9,610 nucleotides of DNA, taken from contig JACCVA010000071.1 in NCBI GenBank assembly GCA_013698435.1, positions 1 through 9,610 of the forward strand, written 5' to 3'. The stretch is from Nocardioidaceae bacterium. GTDB taxonomy: Bacteria; Actinomycetota; Actinomycetes; Propionibacteriales; Nocardioidaceae. The notes under the pieces are model-generated. The model did no database searches. It saw only the letters and a program-made list of their open reading frames with translations, and had not been told where the DNA came from. The translations under genes and the position numbers were made by a program. Positions 1 to 6,194 of the stretch are shown here, piece by piece; position 1 is the first letter of the stretch, and the number at the start of each line of letters is the position of its first letter.

Positions 1-34
1 GGTTGAGACCGGCATGGGTGACGCCGGGACGGCC

Positions 35-424
35 TCAGCCGAGGCGGTTGACCATCGAGTGGGCGGCGCGCAGCAGGTAGTCGCGCAGCAGCAGGTCGTG
101 CGTCTCGTCGAGCCGGATGCCGTCGACGGCGGCCATCATGTGGGTGAGCCAACGGTCGCGCTGGTCGGGAGTGACGGCGTAGGGCGCGTGCCTCATCCGC
201 AGCCGGGGATGGCCGCGCTGCTCGGAGTAGGTGGTCGGGCCCCCCCAGTACTGCTCCAGGAAGCCGAGGAGCCGCTCCTCGGCGGGCCCGAGGTCCTCCT
301 CGGGGTAGATCGCGCGGAGGTAAGGGTCGCTGGCGACACCGGCGTAGAAGCGCGAAACGATGCGCACGAACGTCTCGTGACCCCCTACCGCGTCGTAGAA
401 GGACCGCTGCTGCGAAGTCGTCAC
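35..424 (-). CDS. glbO: Group II truncated haemoglobin (GlbO, trHbO)
   Basis: Small cytosolic haem protein of the 2-on-2 globin family. Mycobacterial GlbO binds O2 very tightly and is linked to respiration or to NO and peroxide handling. The 129-residue product matches the usual ~128 residues and aligns end to end with remembered M. tuberculosis GlbO. Visible haem-pocket residues are B10 Tyr27, CD1 Tyr40 in the YPEED motif, proximal F8 His79 in RMRHAPY, and G8 Trp92. The long stretch around YWGGP and EQRGHPRLRMRH (residues 59-79) is diagnostic of the group. The start is GTG at 424; an ATG at 432 is out of frame and hits a stop at once. No clear Shine-Dalgarno precedes it. It is divergent from the OsmC gene across 95 nt, so the two could share redox-responsive control, but I see no operator. 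A small hairpin (32-45) spans the stop codon without a T-run. Confidence 0.95.
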   Translation of the reverse strand: MTTSQQRSFYDAVGGHETFVRIVSRFYAGVASDPYLRAIYPEEDLGPAEERLLGFLEQYWGGPTTYSEQRGHPRLRMRHAPYAVTPDQRDRWLTHMMAAVDGIRLDETHDLLLRDYLLRAAHSMVNRLG

Positions 425-430
425 GCGCCC

Positions 431-436
431 ATTGTC
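431..436 (-). promoter_or_regulatory. Possible -10 hexamer of glbO, leaderless spacing
   Basis: On the minus strand, GACAAT lies six bases before the GTG start, where the -10 box of a leaderless actinobacterial transcript would be. It matches TANNNT only at positions 2 and 6. There is no Shine-Dalgarno and no convincing -35, so this is weak inference. Confidence 0.22.
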
Positions 437-509
437 TCAAGCCCGTCATGCGCCGCGGGTAGCGCCTGGACCAGCGAGGCATGATGGGAGGCTGCACATC
501 CCACAAATC

Positions 510-515
510 AGGAGG
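510..515 (+). promoter_or_regulatory. Shine-Dalgarno of the OsmC gene
   Basis: A full AGGAGG lies four bases before ATG 520. It selects this start over the in-frame ATG at 481, which would add 13 residues unlike the family N-terminus and has no ribosome site of its own. Confidence 0.85.
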
Positions 516-519
516 ACGC

Positions 520-951
520 ATGGCCGCAACAACCCGCAGCGCCAACGCACATTGGGAAGGTTCGCTGATGGAGGGCGCTGGGAGCGTCAGCCTCGAGTCG
601 TCCCACGTCGGCACGTTCGACGTCACGTGGGCGTCGCGAGCCGAGACGCCGGAGGGGCGGACCAGCCCAGAGGAGCTGATCGCCGCCGCCCACTCGACCT
701 GCTTCAGCATGGCGCTGTCGCACGGTCTTGCCGGCGCCGGTACGCCGCCGCAGGCCATCGACACCTCAGCCGACGTCGACTTCGTCCCCGGGACCGGGAT
801 CACCGAGATCCGGCTCACCGTGCGGGGGAAGGTCGACGGCCTGAGCAACGACGACTTCGTCGCCGCTGCCGAGGACGCGAAGAAGAACTGCCCGGTGTCG
901 CAGGCCCTGACAGGTACGTCGATCTCGCTGGACGCCGCTCTCACGGAGTAG
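520..951 (+). CDS. osmC: OsmC-family peroxiredoxin (organic hydroperoxide reductase)
   Basis: Cytosolic thiol peroxidase of the OsmC/Ohr superfamily, which reduces organic hydroperoxides using a pair of cysteines. The 143-residue product is the normal family length. The motif RTSPEELIAAAHSTCFSMAL (from residue 47) carries Arg47, Glu52 and the peroxidatic Cys61. The second motif, NCPVSQAL, holds the resolving Cys124. The PEELIAAAH...CFSMAL pattern is closer to OsmC than to Ohr. The start is fixed by a strong ribosome site. It diverges from glbO and converges on the mscS-like gene, whose stop codon lies 19 nt past its own, so it is probably a single-gene transcript. The assignment is family-level; physiological substrate and reductant are not visible. 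Confidence 0.93.
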   Translation: MAATTRSANAHWEGSLMEGAGSVSLESSHVGTFDVTWASRAETPEGRTSPEELIAAAHSTCFSMALSHGLAGAGTPPQAIDTSADVDFVPGTGITEIRLTVRGKVDGLSNDDFVAAAEDAKKNCPVSQALTGTSISLDAALTE

Positions 952-959
952 CGGACGCG

Positions 960-976
960 GGCTGCTCAGGTCAGCC
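960..976. terminator. Possible short bidirectional terminator hairpin
   Basis: GGCTG (960-964) and CAGCC (972-976) form a five-pair all-but-one G:C stem with a seven-base loop, between the OsmC stop at 951 and overlapping the channel gene's stop at 971-973. Position suits two convergent genes, but the stem is short, has no T-run, and such stems are common by chance at this GC content. Confidence 0.22.
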
Positions 977-2026
977 GATCGGAGGGTCGTCAGTCGTGGA
1001 CTGGCGACCCTTTGCCTCGGCCGGAGTCGGCTCCGTCGGCGCCGGCTCGGCGGGTGCCGGATGGTGCGGATCGGTGCGGTTCCACACGACCCGTTGCTGC
1101 AACGGGATCTCGATGCCTTCGGTGTCGAAGCGCTGCTTGATCCGCTCGCGCATCTCCCGCGCGACCCCCCACTGCTCCAGCGGCGCCGTCTTGAGGACGA
1201 CGCGCACGACCACACCGTCGGGGTCCCAGCGCTCGACCCCCCAGACCTCGGGCTCCTCGAGGATGTCCGGCCGGTACTCGGCGTCCTCCCACAGGTCGTG
1301 CGCGACGTCGGCCAGCACGGCGCGCACCCGATCGAGGTCCTCGGAGTACGCCACCGGGATGTCGAGGACGGTGCGGGCCCAGTTCTGACTCATGTTGCCG
1401 ACGGCCAGGATCTCGCCGTTGCGGACGTACCAGACGGTGCCGTTGACGTCGCGCAACCGCGTCACGCGCAGCCCCACGGCCTCGATCGTGCCGGTCGCCG
1501 GGCCGAGGTCCACGACGTCACCTACGCCGTACTGGTCCTCGAGGATCATGAAGATGCCGCTGAGGAAGTCCTTGACGAGGCTCTGCGCGCCGAACCCGAG
1601 CGCGACGCCCAAGATGCCGGCACTCGCGATGAGCGGCGCTATGTTGTAGCCGAGCTCGGCCACCACCATGAACAGCACCACAGAGGCGATTACCCCGGTG
1701 GAGATGCTCTTGAGCAGACCTCCCATCGTGTCGGCACGCTGCTGACGGCGCTCGGCGACACCGGCGGTGCGCTCGAGGAACGCCTGCGGCACCTTGCCTC
1801 GGGCGAGCACGCCCGGCAACGCCCCCACCGCGGCTCGGCCGGTGAGGCGGTCGATCAGGCGGTGCAGCAGCCACCGGACGATGATGCCGATCACTACCAG
1901 GAACAAGATGGCGGCTGGCTTGGCGAGGAGCCAGTTCGACGCCTTGGCGAGCCACTCGTTGTCGGTCGTCCTCAGCACGAGTGCGCACAGATCGTCGCCG
2001 GTGGAGCAGGGGGAGGTGTCAGCCAC
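971..2026 (-). CDS. MscS-family small-conductance mechanosensitive ion channel
   Basis: Inner-membrane channel of the MscS family, which opens under membrane tension and releases solutes after hypo-osmotic shock. The product has 351 residues. Hydrophobic segments are near 37-57, 110-126 and 130-150; the last is Gly/Ala-rich and runs into the conserved MscS core GFGAQSLVKDFLSG (145-158), followed by ILEDQYGVGDVV (161-172). A soluble beta and C-terminal vestibule region follows. The tail after about 318 is Pro/Ala/Glu/Thr-rich and probably disordered. The GTG at 2026 is chosen because AAGGA lies five bases upstream; ATG 2065 is in frame (364 residues) but has no ribosome site, and ATG 2242 would run through the divergent ctaJ-like gene. 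It converges on the OsmC gene. Whether it gates by tension alone or carries another signal cannot be read here. Confidence 0.93.
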   Translation of the reverse strand: MADTSPCSTGDDLCALVLRTTDNEWLAKASNWLLAKPAAILFLVVIGIIVRWLLHRLIDRLTGRAAVGALPGVLARGKVPQAFLERTAGVAERRQQRADTMGGLLKSISTGVIASVVLFMVVAELGYNIAPLIASAGILGVALGFGAQSLVKDFLSGIFMILEDQYGVGDVVDLGPATGTIEAVGLRVTRLRDVNGTVWYVRNGEILAVGNMSQNWARTVLDIPVAYSEDLDRVRAVLADVAHDLWEDAEYRPDILEEPEVWGVERWDPDGVVVRVVLKTAPLEQWGVAREMRERIKQRFDTEGIEIPLQQRVVWNRTDPHHPAPAEPAPTEPTPAEAKGRQSTTDDPPIG

Positions 2027-2031
2027 GAAGG

Positions 2032-2036
2032 TCCTT
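2032..2036 (-). promoter_or_regulatory. Shine-Dalgarno fixing the start of the MscS-family gene
   Basis: On the minus strand AAGGA sits five bases before GTG 2026. The upstream alternatives, ATG 2065 and ATG 2242, lack such a site. The resulting N-terminus is short before the first hydrophobic segment, as is usual for this subfamily. Confidence 0.6.
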
Positions 2037-2090
2037 GCCAGTCGAGGGGACGTCGGTGCACCCATGACGGTACACAGGTCGGCTGCGCAG

Positions 2091-2096
2091 TAATCT
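2091..2096 (+). promoter_or_regulatory. -10 box of a probable leaderless promoter for the ctaJ-like gene
   Basis: TAATCT fits the actinobacterial -10 consensus TANNNT. Six bases separate it from GTG 2103, which places the likely transcription start on or beside the first base of that codon. There is no Shine-Dalgarno. No good -35 stands out at 16-19 bases. This is the strongest of the leaderless-looking promoters in the window. Confidence 0.5.
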
Positions 2097-2102
2097 GTGC
2101 CC

Positions 2103-2396
2103 GTGAACCTTGCCGACCCGCCAACGACGTGGGTGGACCCCGCTCCGATCTCGACGCTGCATGCGCTGCTGTTCTTCGGAGGAATACCACTTCTCATCAT
2201 CGCCGCCATCACGCTGCTGGTGATGGCGCCGTCGCTGGCCAAGGGCCCGCGCTACCGGCCGGGTCAGGACTGGGACGTCGAGCCGTACTGGTTTCACGGC
2301 CCCGGCGTCGAGGCGCCCGACGCCCAGAACCGGGCCATCACCTCCGGTCAGCGGCAGGGATCCGAGCAGCTGGGCGGCGCCAGTGGCCGCTGGTGA
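2103..2396 (+). CDS. ctaJ: Small single-span membrane protein, likely cytochrome aa3 oxidase subunit CtaJ
   Basis: The product has 97 residues: a short N-terminus, one transmembrane helix at about 20-42 (LHALLFFGGIPLLIIAAITL), then a polar C-terminal half. Basic residues after the helix (Lys47, Arg50) suggest N-out, C-in topology. The motif GPRYRPGQDWDVEPYWF (48-64) and the closing GGASGRW resemble, from memory, actinobacterial proteins annotated as aa3-type cytochrome oxidase subunit CtaJ, a small accessory subunit in the mycobacterial III2-IV2 respiratory supercomplex. Proximity to pepN also fits the location I recall for the M. smegmatis gene (around MSMEG_4690-4693). The GTG at 2103 is favoured over the in-frame GTG at 2097 because of the -10 spacing. 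Its 3' end overlaps the DUF5130 gene by 14 nt. The membrane topology is clear; the CtaJ identity is moderately secure. Confidence 0.62.
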   Translation: MNLADPPTTWVDPAPISTLHALLFFGGIPLLIIAAITLLVMAPSLAKGPRYRPGQDWDVEPYWFHGPGVEAPDAQNRAITSGQRQGSEQLGGASGRW

Positions 2397-2772
2397 GGCG
2401 TTCACCGCGCTGCAGCGGCGAGAGATCGACAAGGCGATCGGTGACGCCGAGAGCGTCTCCGGCCATGCGTACTCCGTGTACGTGGGTGCTGCTGACGGAG
2501 CTGCCCGCCAGCACGCCGAGGCCCTGCACCAGCAGCTGGAGCACCCTGACGACAGCATCCTTGTCCACGTCGACCCACGGGGTCGCACGATCGAGGTCGT
2601 CACCGGCGCGCGGGCGGCCACGTGCCTGGACAGTCGGCTGGCCGGGCTGGCTGTGCTGACCATGCAGTCGGCGTTCGCCACCGGAGACCTCACCCGCGGA
2701 CTGGTCGCCGGCCTGCAGCAGCTCGCGGCGCTGTCGCGGCGACAGTCTCCGTTGCATACCGACACTCCCTGA
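2383..2772 (+). CDS. DUF5130 (TPM-like fold) protein
   Basis: A soluble-looking protein of 129 residues with no signal peptide or membrane segment. The region from about 8 to 116 fits the DUF5130 family, related to TPM-domain proteins. Visible family features are the N-terminal helix around LQRREIDKAIGDAE, a strand with SGHAYSVYVG (26-35), the central VHVDPRGRTIEVVTG (61-75) and a C-terminal helical half. The function of DUF5130 is not established. The gene starts at GTG 2383 inside the ctaJ-like gene with a 14-nt overlap and no ribosome site of its own, so translation is probably coupled. By recalled synteny it corresponds to Rv2468c next to pepN. Coupling to a putative oxidase subunit suggests a role in cytochrome oxidase assembly or in the same complex, but that is inference from position only. 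Confidence 0.8.
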   Translation: MAAGEAFTALQRREIDKAIGDAESVSGHAYSVYVGAADGAARQHAEALHQQLEHPDDSILVHVDPRGRTIEVVTGARAATCLDSRLAGLAVLTMQSAFATGDLTRGLVAGLQQLAALSRRQSPLHTDTP

Positions 2773-2867
2773 CGCGCCACCCTGCCCGCGGCGCTGACCT
2801 CAGTGGTCTTCGCCGGGAGTCGCAGGAATGTGCATGTCCGCTTCGGCGCGTCTCGTGCTGGACTTTC

Positions 2868-2905
2868 CCTCAATTAGCGGGAGCAGGCCCGGGAGGGGAT
2901 TGAGG
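2868..2905. terminator. Inverted repeat in the DUF5130/pepN convergent junction
   Basis: The 167-nt gap between the convergent stops (2773-2939) holds no credible gene. It contains a perfect seven-base inverted repeat, CCTCAAT (2868-2874) and ATTGAGG (2899-2905), around a G-rich 24-nt loop. A second, nested one near the pepN stop pairs ACGCCG (2922-2927) with CGGCGT (2948-2953). Either could help terminate transcription, but neither has a T-run and the first loop is long. Low confidence. Confidence 0.25.
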
Positions 2906-2939
2906 TGGCTCAGACCGGTTTACGCCGAGGGACCAGTGG

Positions 2940-5483
2940 TCAGCGACCGGCGTCGCAGCGCTGCGCTGCGAGCGCCCGCGCCACGTCGTCACGGCCTTCG
3001 CCGACCAGCCGACGAGCTGCCGGGTTGGCGCTCGACGACTCGAGCCAGGCGTCGGTGATGTCGAGCGTCTGCTGGGTGGCGACCTCACGCGGGAACATGT
3101 AGCTGAGCACCGTGGAGGCGTTGTGCACGCCGCGGGTGTCCCAGATCGTCTCGGCCGTCGCCAGGTAGCGCTCGAGGTACGGCGCCAGGACGCCTTCCTG
3201 CCCGGGCTGGTTGAAACTGAGGGCGATGCTGCGCATCGTCTCGTTCGGGATGTCGTCTCGGTCGACGGCGTCGGTCCAGGCACGCTCCTTCGCCGCGGCC
3301 GTCGGCATCGACGCCCGTGCGGACGCCGCGTGCTCCTGTCCGGCGATCGTGTTGTCGCGCTCGAGCTCCTTGTCGACAGCCTCGTCACCGGCGCGGCCCT
3401 CACGGGTGAGGCCGCTGAGGAGCAGCCAGCGCAGGTCGGTGTCGACAACCAGGCCGTCGAGAGTGACCGAGCCGTCCAGCAGCCCGTCGAGGAGGTCGAG
3501 CGAAGAGCCGCTGTGTGCGGCCTGGGCCAGCCCACGGATGAACGCGAGCTGCTCATCGCTGCCCGGGGAGGCCGAGTGGAGCAGCTTCGTCAGGCCGGAC
3601 TCCCAGCGTGCCCGGACCGCCTCGCGGTTCTCCGGAGCCGTGTACTGCGACGCGGCCTGACCCGTCCTGGCCACGAGGGAGCGGACCGCGAAGTGGTCGG
3701 TCTCCAGCGGAAGTCCGCGCAGCACGAGCTCGACCCAGTCGGAGGCCCGCATCTCGGCGTCCCTCGTCATGTCCCACGCCGCGCCCCACGACAGCGCCCG
3801 CGGGAGCGACTCGGTGAACGTGTCGATGTGGTTGACCAAAGTGGCGAGCGAGCGCTCGTCGAGACGCACCTTGGCGTACGTCAGGTCGCCGTCGTTGAGC
3901 AGCACCAGGTCCGGCTGCTGGACGCCGACGAGCTCCGGCACCTCGGTGTCCTCCTCTGAGACGTCGATCTCGACCACGGACTGGCGCACCAGTCCGTCGC
4001 CGGTGAGGTCGTAGAGGCCGATGGCGAGCCGGTGACGGCGCAAGGTCGGGAACTCCGGATGAGCGGTCTGGTGGACGACGAACGAGCTGAACGCGCCCCG
4101 GTCGTCGACCGCGAAGACCGGCCGAACGGTGTTGACCCCGGAAGTCTGCAGCCACTCCTTGGCCCACGAGCCGAGCTCGCGACCGGACGACTCCTCGAGA
4201 GCCCCGAGCAGGTCGGTGAGCTCACTGTTGCCGTACGCGTGCCGAGCGAAGTAGGTGCGGAGCCCAGCAAGGAACTCGGCCTGGCCGACCCACGCCACCA
4301 GCTGGCGCAGGGCGGAAGCCCCTTTGGCGTAAGTGATCCCGTCGAAGTTGACCTCGACGGCGTCGAGGTCATAGTTGTCGGCGGCGATCGGGTGCGTCGA
4401 CGGGAGCTGGTCCTGCCGGTACGCCCAGGTCTTGCGTGCGTTGCAGAAGTTGGTCCACGCGTCGTCGTACTGCGTCGCGTCGGTCGCGGCCTGGTGTGAC
4501 GCCCACTCGGCGAACGACTCGTTGAGCCAGAGGTCGTCCCACCACTTCATCGTGACCAGGTCGCCGAACCACATGTGCGCCATCTCGTGCAGCACAGTGT
4601 TGGCCCTGCCCTGGTAGGCGGCCCGGGTCTGCCGGCTGCGGTAGATGTACTCGTCGCGGAACGTCACACAGCCGGCGTTCTCCATCGCGCCCATGTTGTA
4701 CTCCGGCACGAAGAGCTGGTCGTACTTGCCGAACGGGTAGGCCATGTCGAAGGCGTCTTCGAAGTACATGAAGCCCTGCTTGGTGACCTCGAAGATGTCG
4801 TCTTGGTCAAGGTGTGGCAGCAACGACTCACGGACGAAGATGCCGAGCGGGATGTCGCCGCGCTTCCCGTGATAGGTGTCGCGGACGACCGCGTACTCTC
4901 CGGCGACGAGCGCGGTGATGTACGTCGACATCGGCAGTGTCTGCTCGAAGTGCCACACCGAGGTGCCCAGCCCGAGATCCTCGGGCTCCGGCGTGGGTGA
5001 GTTCGAGACGACCTGCCAGTGCGACGGCGCGGTCACGTGGAACGTGAAGCGGCCCTTCAGGTCGGGCTGCTCGAAGGTGGTGTAGACCCGCCGGGCGTCG
5101 GGAACCTCGAACTGTGTGTAGAGGTAGACGAGCTTGTCGGCCGGGTCGACGAAGCGATGCAGGCCTTCACCGCTGTGGCTGTAGGGGCAGTCAGCGACGA
5201 CACGCAGCTCGTTGTCGGCTTGCAGGTCGGTCAGCTCGATCCGGTTGTCGGCGTACGCCGAGAGGTCGCTCGACCGGCCGTTGAGAGTGATCTCCCGGAC
5301 GCTGGCGTCGACGAGGTCGGCGAAGGAGGTGGCACCTGGCTCGCTGCACAAGAAACGAATCACCGTCGTGGAACGAAACGTCGCCTCGGACGTGGTGAGG
5401 TCGAGGGCGATGTCGTAGGTGTCGACCTCGACCAGTCGCGCCCGGTGGGCGGCCTCGTCACGGGTCAGGTTGATTCCGGGCAT
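2940..5483 (-). CDS. pepN: Aminopeptidase N (M1 zinc metallopeptidase)
   Basis: Cytosolic zinc aminopeptidase that removes N-terminal residues from peptides in protein turnover. The product has 847 residues, the normal length for actinobacterial PepN. After the N-terminal beta domain come the exopeptidase motif GAMEN (265-269) and the zinc motif HEMAH (His299, Glu300, His303), with the third ligand Glu322 in WLNESFAEW 19 residues on. Tyr385 in GITYAKGASAL is the expected transition-state tyrosine. An ERAP1-like C-terminal helical domain fills the rest. The start is ATG 5483, giving the typical MPGINLTRDEA; TTG 5489 would leave only two bases after the ribosome site. It converges on DUF5130 and diverges from the thioredoxin-fold gene over 102 nt. 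No catalytic residue is missing. Confidence 0.97.
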   Translation of the reverse strand: MPGINLTRDEAAHRARLVEVDTYDIALDLTTSEATFRSTTVIRFLCSEPGATSFADLVDASVREITLNGRSSDLSAYADNRIELTDLQADNELRVVADCPYSHSGEGLHRFVDPADKLVYLYTQFEVPDARRVYTTFEQPDLKGRFTFHVTAPSHWQVVSNSPTPEPEDLGLGTSVWHFEQTLPMSTYITALVAGEYAVVRDTYHGKRGDIPLGIFVRESLLPHLDQDDIFEVTKQGFMYFEDAFDMAYPFGKYDQLFVPEYNMGAMENAGCVTFRDEYIYRSRQTRAAYQGRANTVLHEMAHMWFGDLVTMKWWDDLWLNESFAEWASHQAATDATQYDDAWTNFCNARKTWAYRQDQLPSTHPIAADNYDLDAVEVNFDGITYAKGASALRQLVAWVGQAEFLAGLRTYFARHAYGNSELTDLLGALEESSGRELGSWAKEWLQTSGVNTVRPVFAVDDRGAFSSFVVHQTAHPEFPTLRRHRLAIGLYDLTGDGLVRQSVVEIDVSEEDTEVPELVGVQQPDLVLLNDGDLTYAKVRLDERSLATLVNHIDTFTESLPRALSWGAAWDMTRDAEMRASDWVELVLRGLPLETDHFAVRSLVARTGQAASQYTAPENREAVRARWESGLTKLLHSASPGSDEQLAFIRGLAQAAHSGSSLDLLDGLLDGSVTLDGLVVDTDLRWLLLSGLTREGRAGDEAVDKELERDNTIAGQEHAASARASMPTAAAKERAWTDAVDRDDIPNETMRSIALSFNQPGQEGVLAPYLERYLATAETIWDTRGVHNASTVLSYMFPREVATQQTLDITDAWLESSSANPAARRLVGEGRDDVARALAAQRCDAGR

Positions 5484-5491
5484 ACGCAATA

Positions 5492-5496
5492 TCCTG
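5492..5496 (-). promoter_or_regulatory. Shine-Dalgarno of pepN
   Basis: On the minus strand CAGGA ends eight bases before ATG 5483. This spacing supports ATG 5483 and argues against the in-frame TTG at 5489. Confidence 0.55.
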
Positions 5497-5575
5497 TCAT
5501 GCGGGTGGGGGGAATGTTGCGGCGCGCTGTCGACTTGTCATGAAGTTGAGAGCAACAGCGTCCACCGCGCAAACC

Positions 5576-5581
5576 GAGGAG
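5576..5581 (+). promoter_or_regulatory. Shine-Dalgarno of the thioredoxin-fold gene
   Basis: GAGGAG sits four bases before ATG 5586 and supports that start. Confidence 0.75.
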
Positions 5582-5585
5582 CCAC

Positions 5586-6194
5586 ATGACTGCCGAAACC
5601 CGCGCCACCGCTGACTTCTGGTTCGACCCGCTTTGCCCCTGGGCCTGGATCGCCTCCCGTTGGATGAAGGAGGTCGAGCAAGTGCGAGACGTGGACACCA
5701 ACTTCCACCTCATGAGCTTGGCGTACCTCAACGCCGACAAGGACATCTCCGAGGACTACCGCAAGAGCCTCACCTACGGTCCCGTCCGCGTCTGTCAGGC
5801 CGCAGCCGAGGCGCACGGCGACGAGGTGCTCGACCGTCTCTACACCGAGCTCGGCACCCGCTTCCACAACGACGGACGCGAGCGGTCCCGCGAGACGGTC
5901 GAGGAAGCGCTCGTCTCTGCCGGGCTGCCGGACTCCCTCGCCGACGCCATGGACGACGACTCGTACGACGAGGCGATCAAGAAGTCGCACCACGCAGGCA
6001 TGGACCAGGTCGGCGTGGACGTGGGCACTCCGGTCATCTCGGTCGAGGGCGTCGCGTTCTTCGGTCCGGTCGTCACGCCGATCCCGCGTGGTGAAGAGGC
6101 TGGTCGACTGTGGGACGGCGTGCGGCTGGTCGCCGGCGTCGAGGGCTTCTACGAGCTCAAGCGCAGCCGGACCGTCGACCCGACCTTCGAGTGA
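5586..6194 (+). CDS. DsbA/FrnE-like thioredoxin-fold protein, Rv2466c (mycothiol-dependent nitroreductase) family, CPWA active site
   Basis: Cytosolic thioredoxin-fold protein with a DsbA-type helical insertion; 202 residues, no signal peptide. It aligns along its whole length with remembered M. tuberculosis Rv2466c, a mycothiol-dependent reductase induced by thiol stress. Shared landmarks are DFWFDPLCPW (10-19), LTYGPVRV (62-69), KSHHAGMDQVGVDVGTP (133-149, with cis-Pro149 after Thr148), VAFFGPV (156-162) and IPRGEEAGRLWD near the C-terminus. Rv2466c has CPWC; here the motif reads Cys17-Pro-Trp-Ala20, so the second cysteine is absent. Cys70 is the only other cysteine. A one-Cys enzyme would need mycothiol or another thiol to resolve its oxidised state. 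It leads an operon with the hydrolase, rpiB and nei. Family assignment is strong; the reaction in this organism is inferred. Confidence 0.9.
   Translation: MTAETRATADFWFDPLCPWAWIASRWMKEVEQVRDVDTNFHLMSLAYLNADKDISEDYRKSLTYGPVRVCQAAAEAHGDEVLDRLYTELGTRFHNDGRERSRETVEEALVSAGLPDSLADAMDDDSYDEAIKKSHHAGMDQVGVDVGTPVISVEGVAFFGPVVTPIPRGEEAGRLWDGVRLVAGVEGFYELKRSRTVDPTFE

Larger units (their letters stand above)
5484..5585. promoter_or_regulatory. Divergent intergenic region between pepN and the thioredoxin-fold operon
   Basis: These 102 bases must hold the start signals of both pepN (minus) and the four-gene unit (plus). Visible are a ribosome site for each gene and a G-run leading into GGGGAAT (5509-5515). 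GGAAT resembles the -35 half of SigH/SigR thiol-stress promoters, but no GTT follows at the required distance. No confident -10/-35 pair is assigned to either strand. Confidence 0.35.

Noticed and set aside
23..45. Terminator for glbO: GCCTC/GAGGC stem with a four-base loop (32-45) and GCCG/CGGC stem (23-33)
   Set aside because: Both stems are four or five pairs, mutually exclusive, one spans the stop codon, and there is no T-run. Not separable from chance in GC-rich DNA.
432..1388. A 318-codon plus-strand frame over the OsmC gene and the 3' end of the MscS-type gene
   Set aside because: Arg/Ser-rich, low-complexity product with no motif, overlapping two clear family members. A frame shadow.
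2066..2242. Upstream extension of the MscS-type gene to ATG 2242
   Set aside because: The extra residues do not look like an MscS N-terminus and would be coded opposite the membrane helix of the ctaJ-like gene. GTG 2026 has a good ribosome site.
1061..2659. A 532-codon open frame on the plus strand, antisense to the MscS-type gene and running through the ctaJ and DUF5130 genes
   Set aside because: Its product has no domain pattern and is rich in Arg, Asp, His and Gly as expected from reading high-GC coding DNA in the wrong frame. Three well-supported genes occupy the same bases in other frames.
2931..2941. GACCAGTGGTC near-palindrome at the pepN stop codon as a regulator site
   Set aside because: Only an 11-base near-palindrome at a gene's 3' end, with no second copy elsewhere in the window; position does not suit an operator.
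3123..3959. A 278-codon plus-strand frame antisense to pepN
   Set aside because: No recognisable domain; lies entirely within the C-terminal domain of an intact aminopeptidase. Long antisense frames are expected at this GC content.
5509..5547. SigH/SigR-like thiol-stress promoter ahead of the thioredoxin-fold gene (GGAAT at 5511-5515)
   Set aside because: Attractive because Rv2466c is reported in the SigH regulon, but no GTT occurs 16-20 bases later; the nearest is 29 bases on. Left as an unassigned divergent promoter region.
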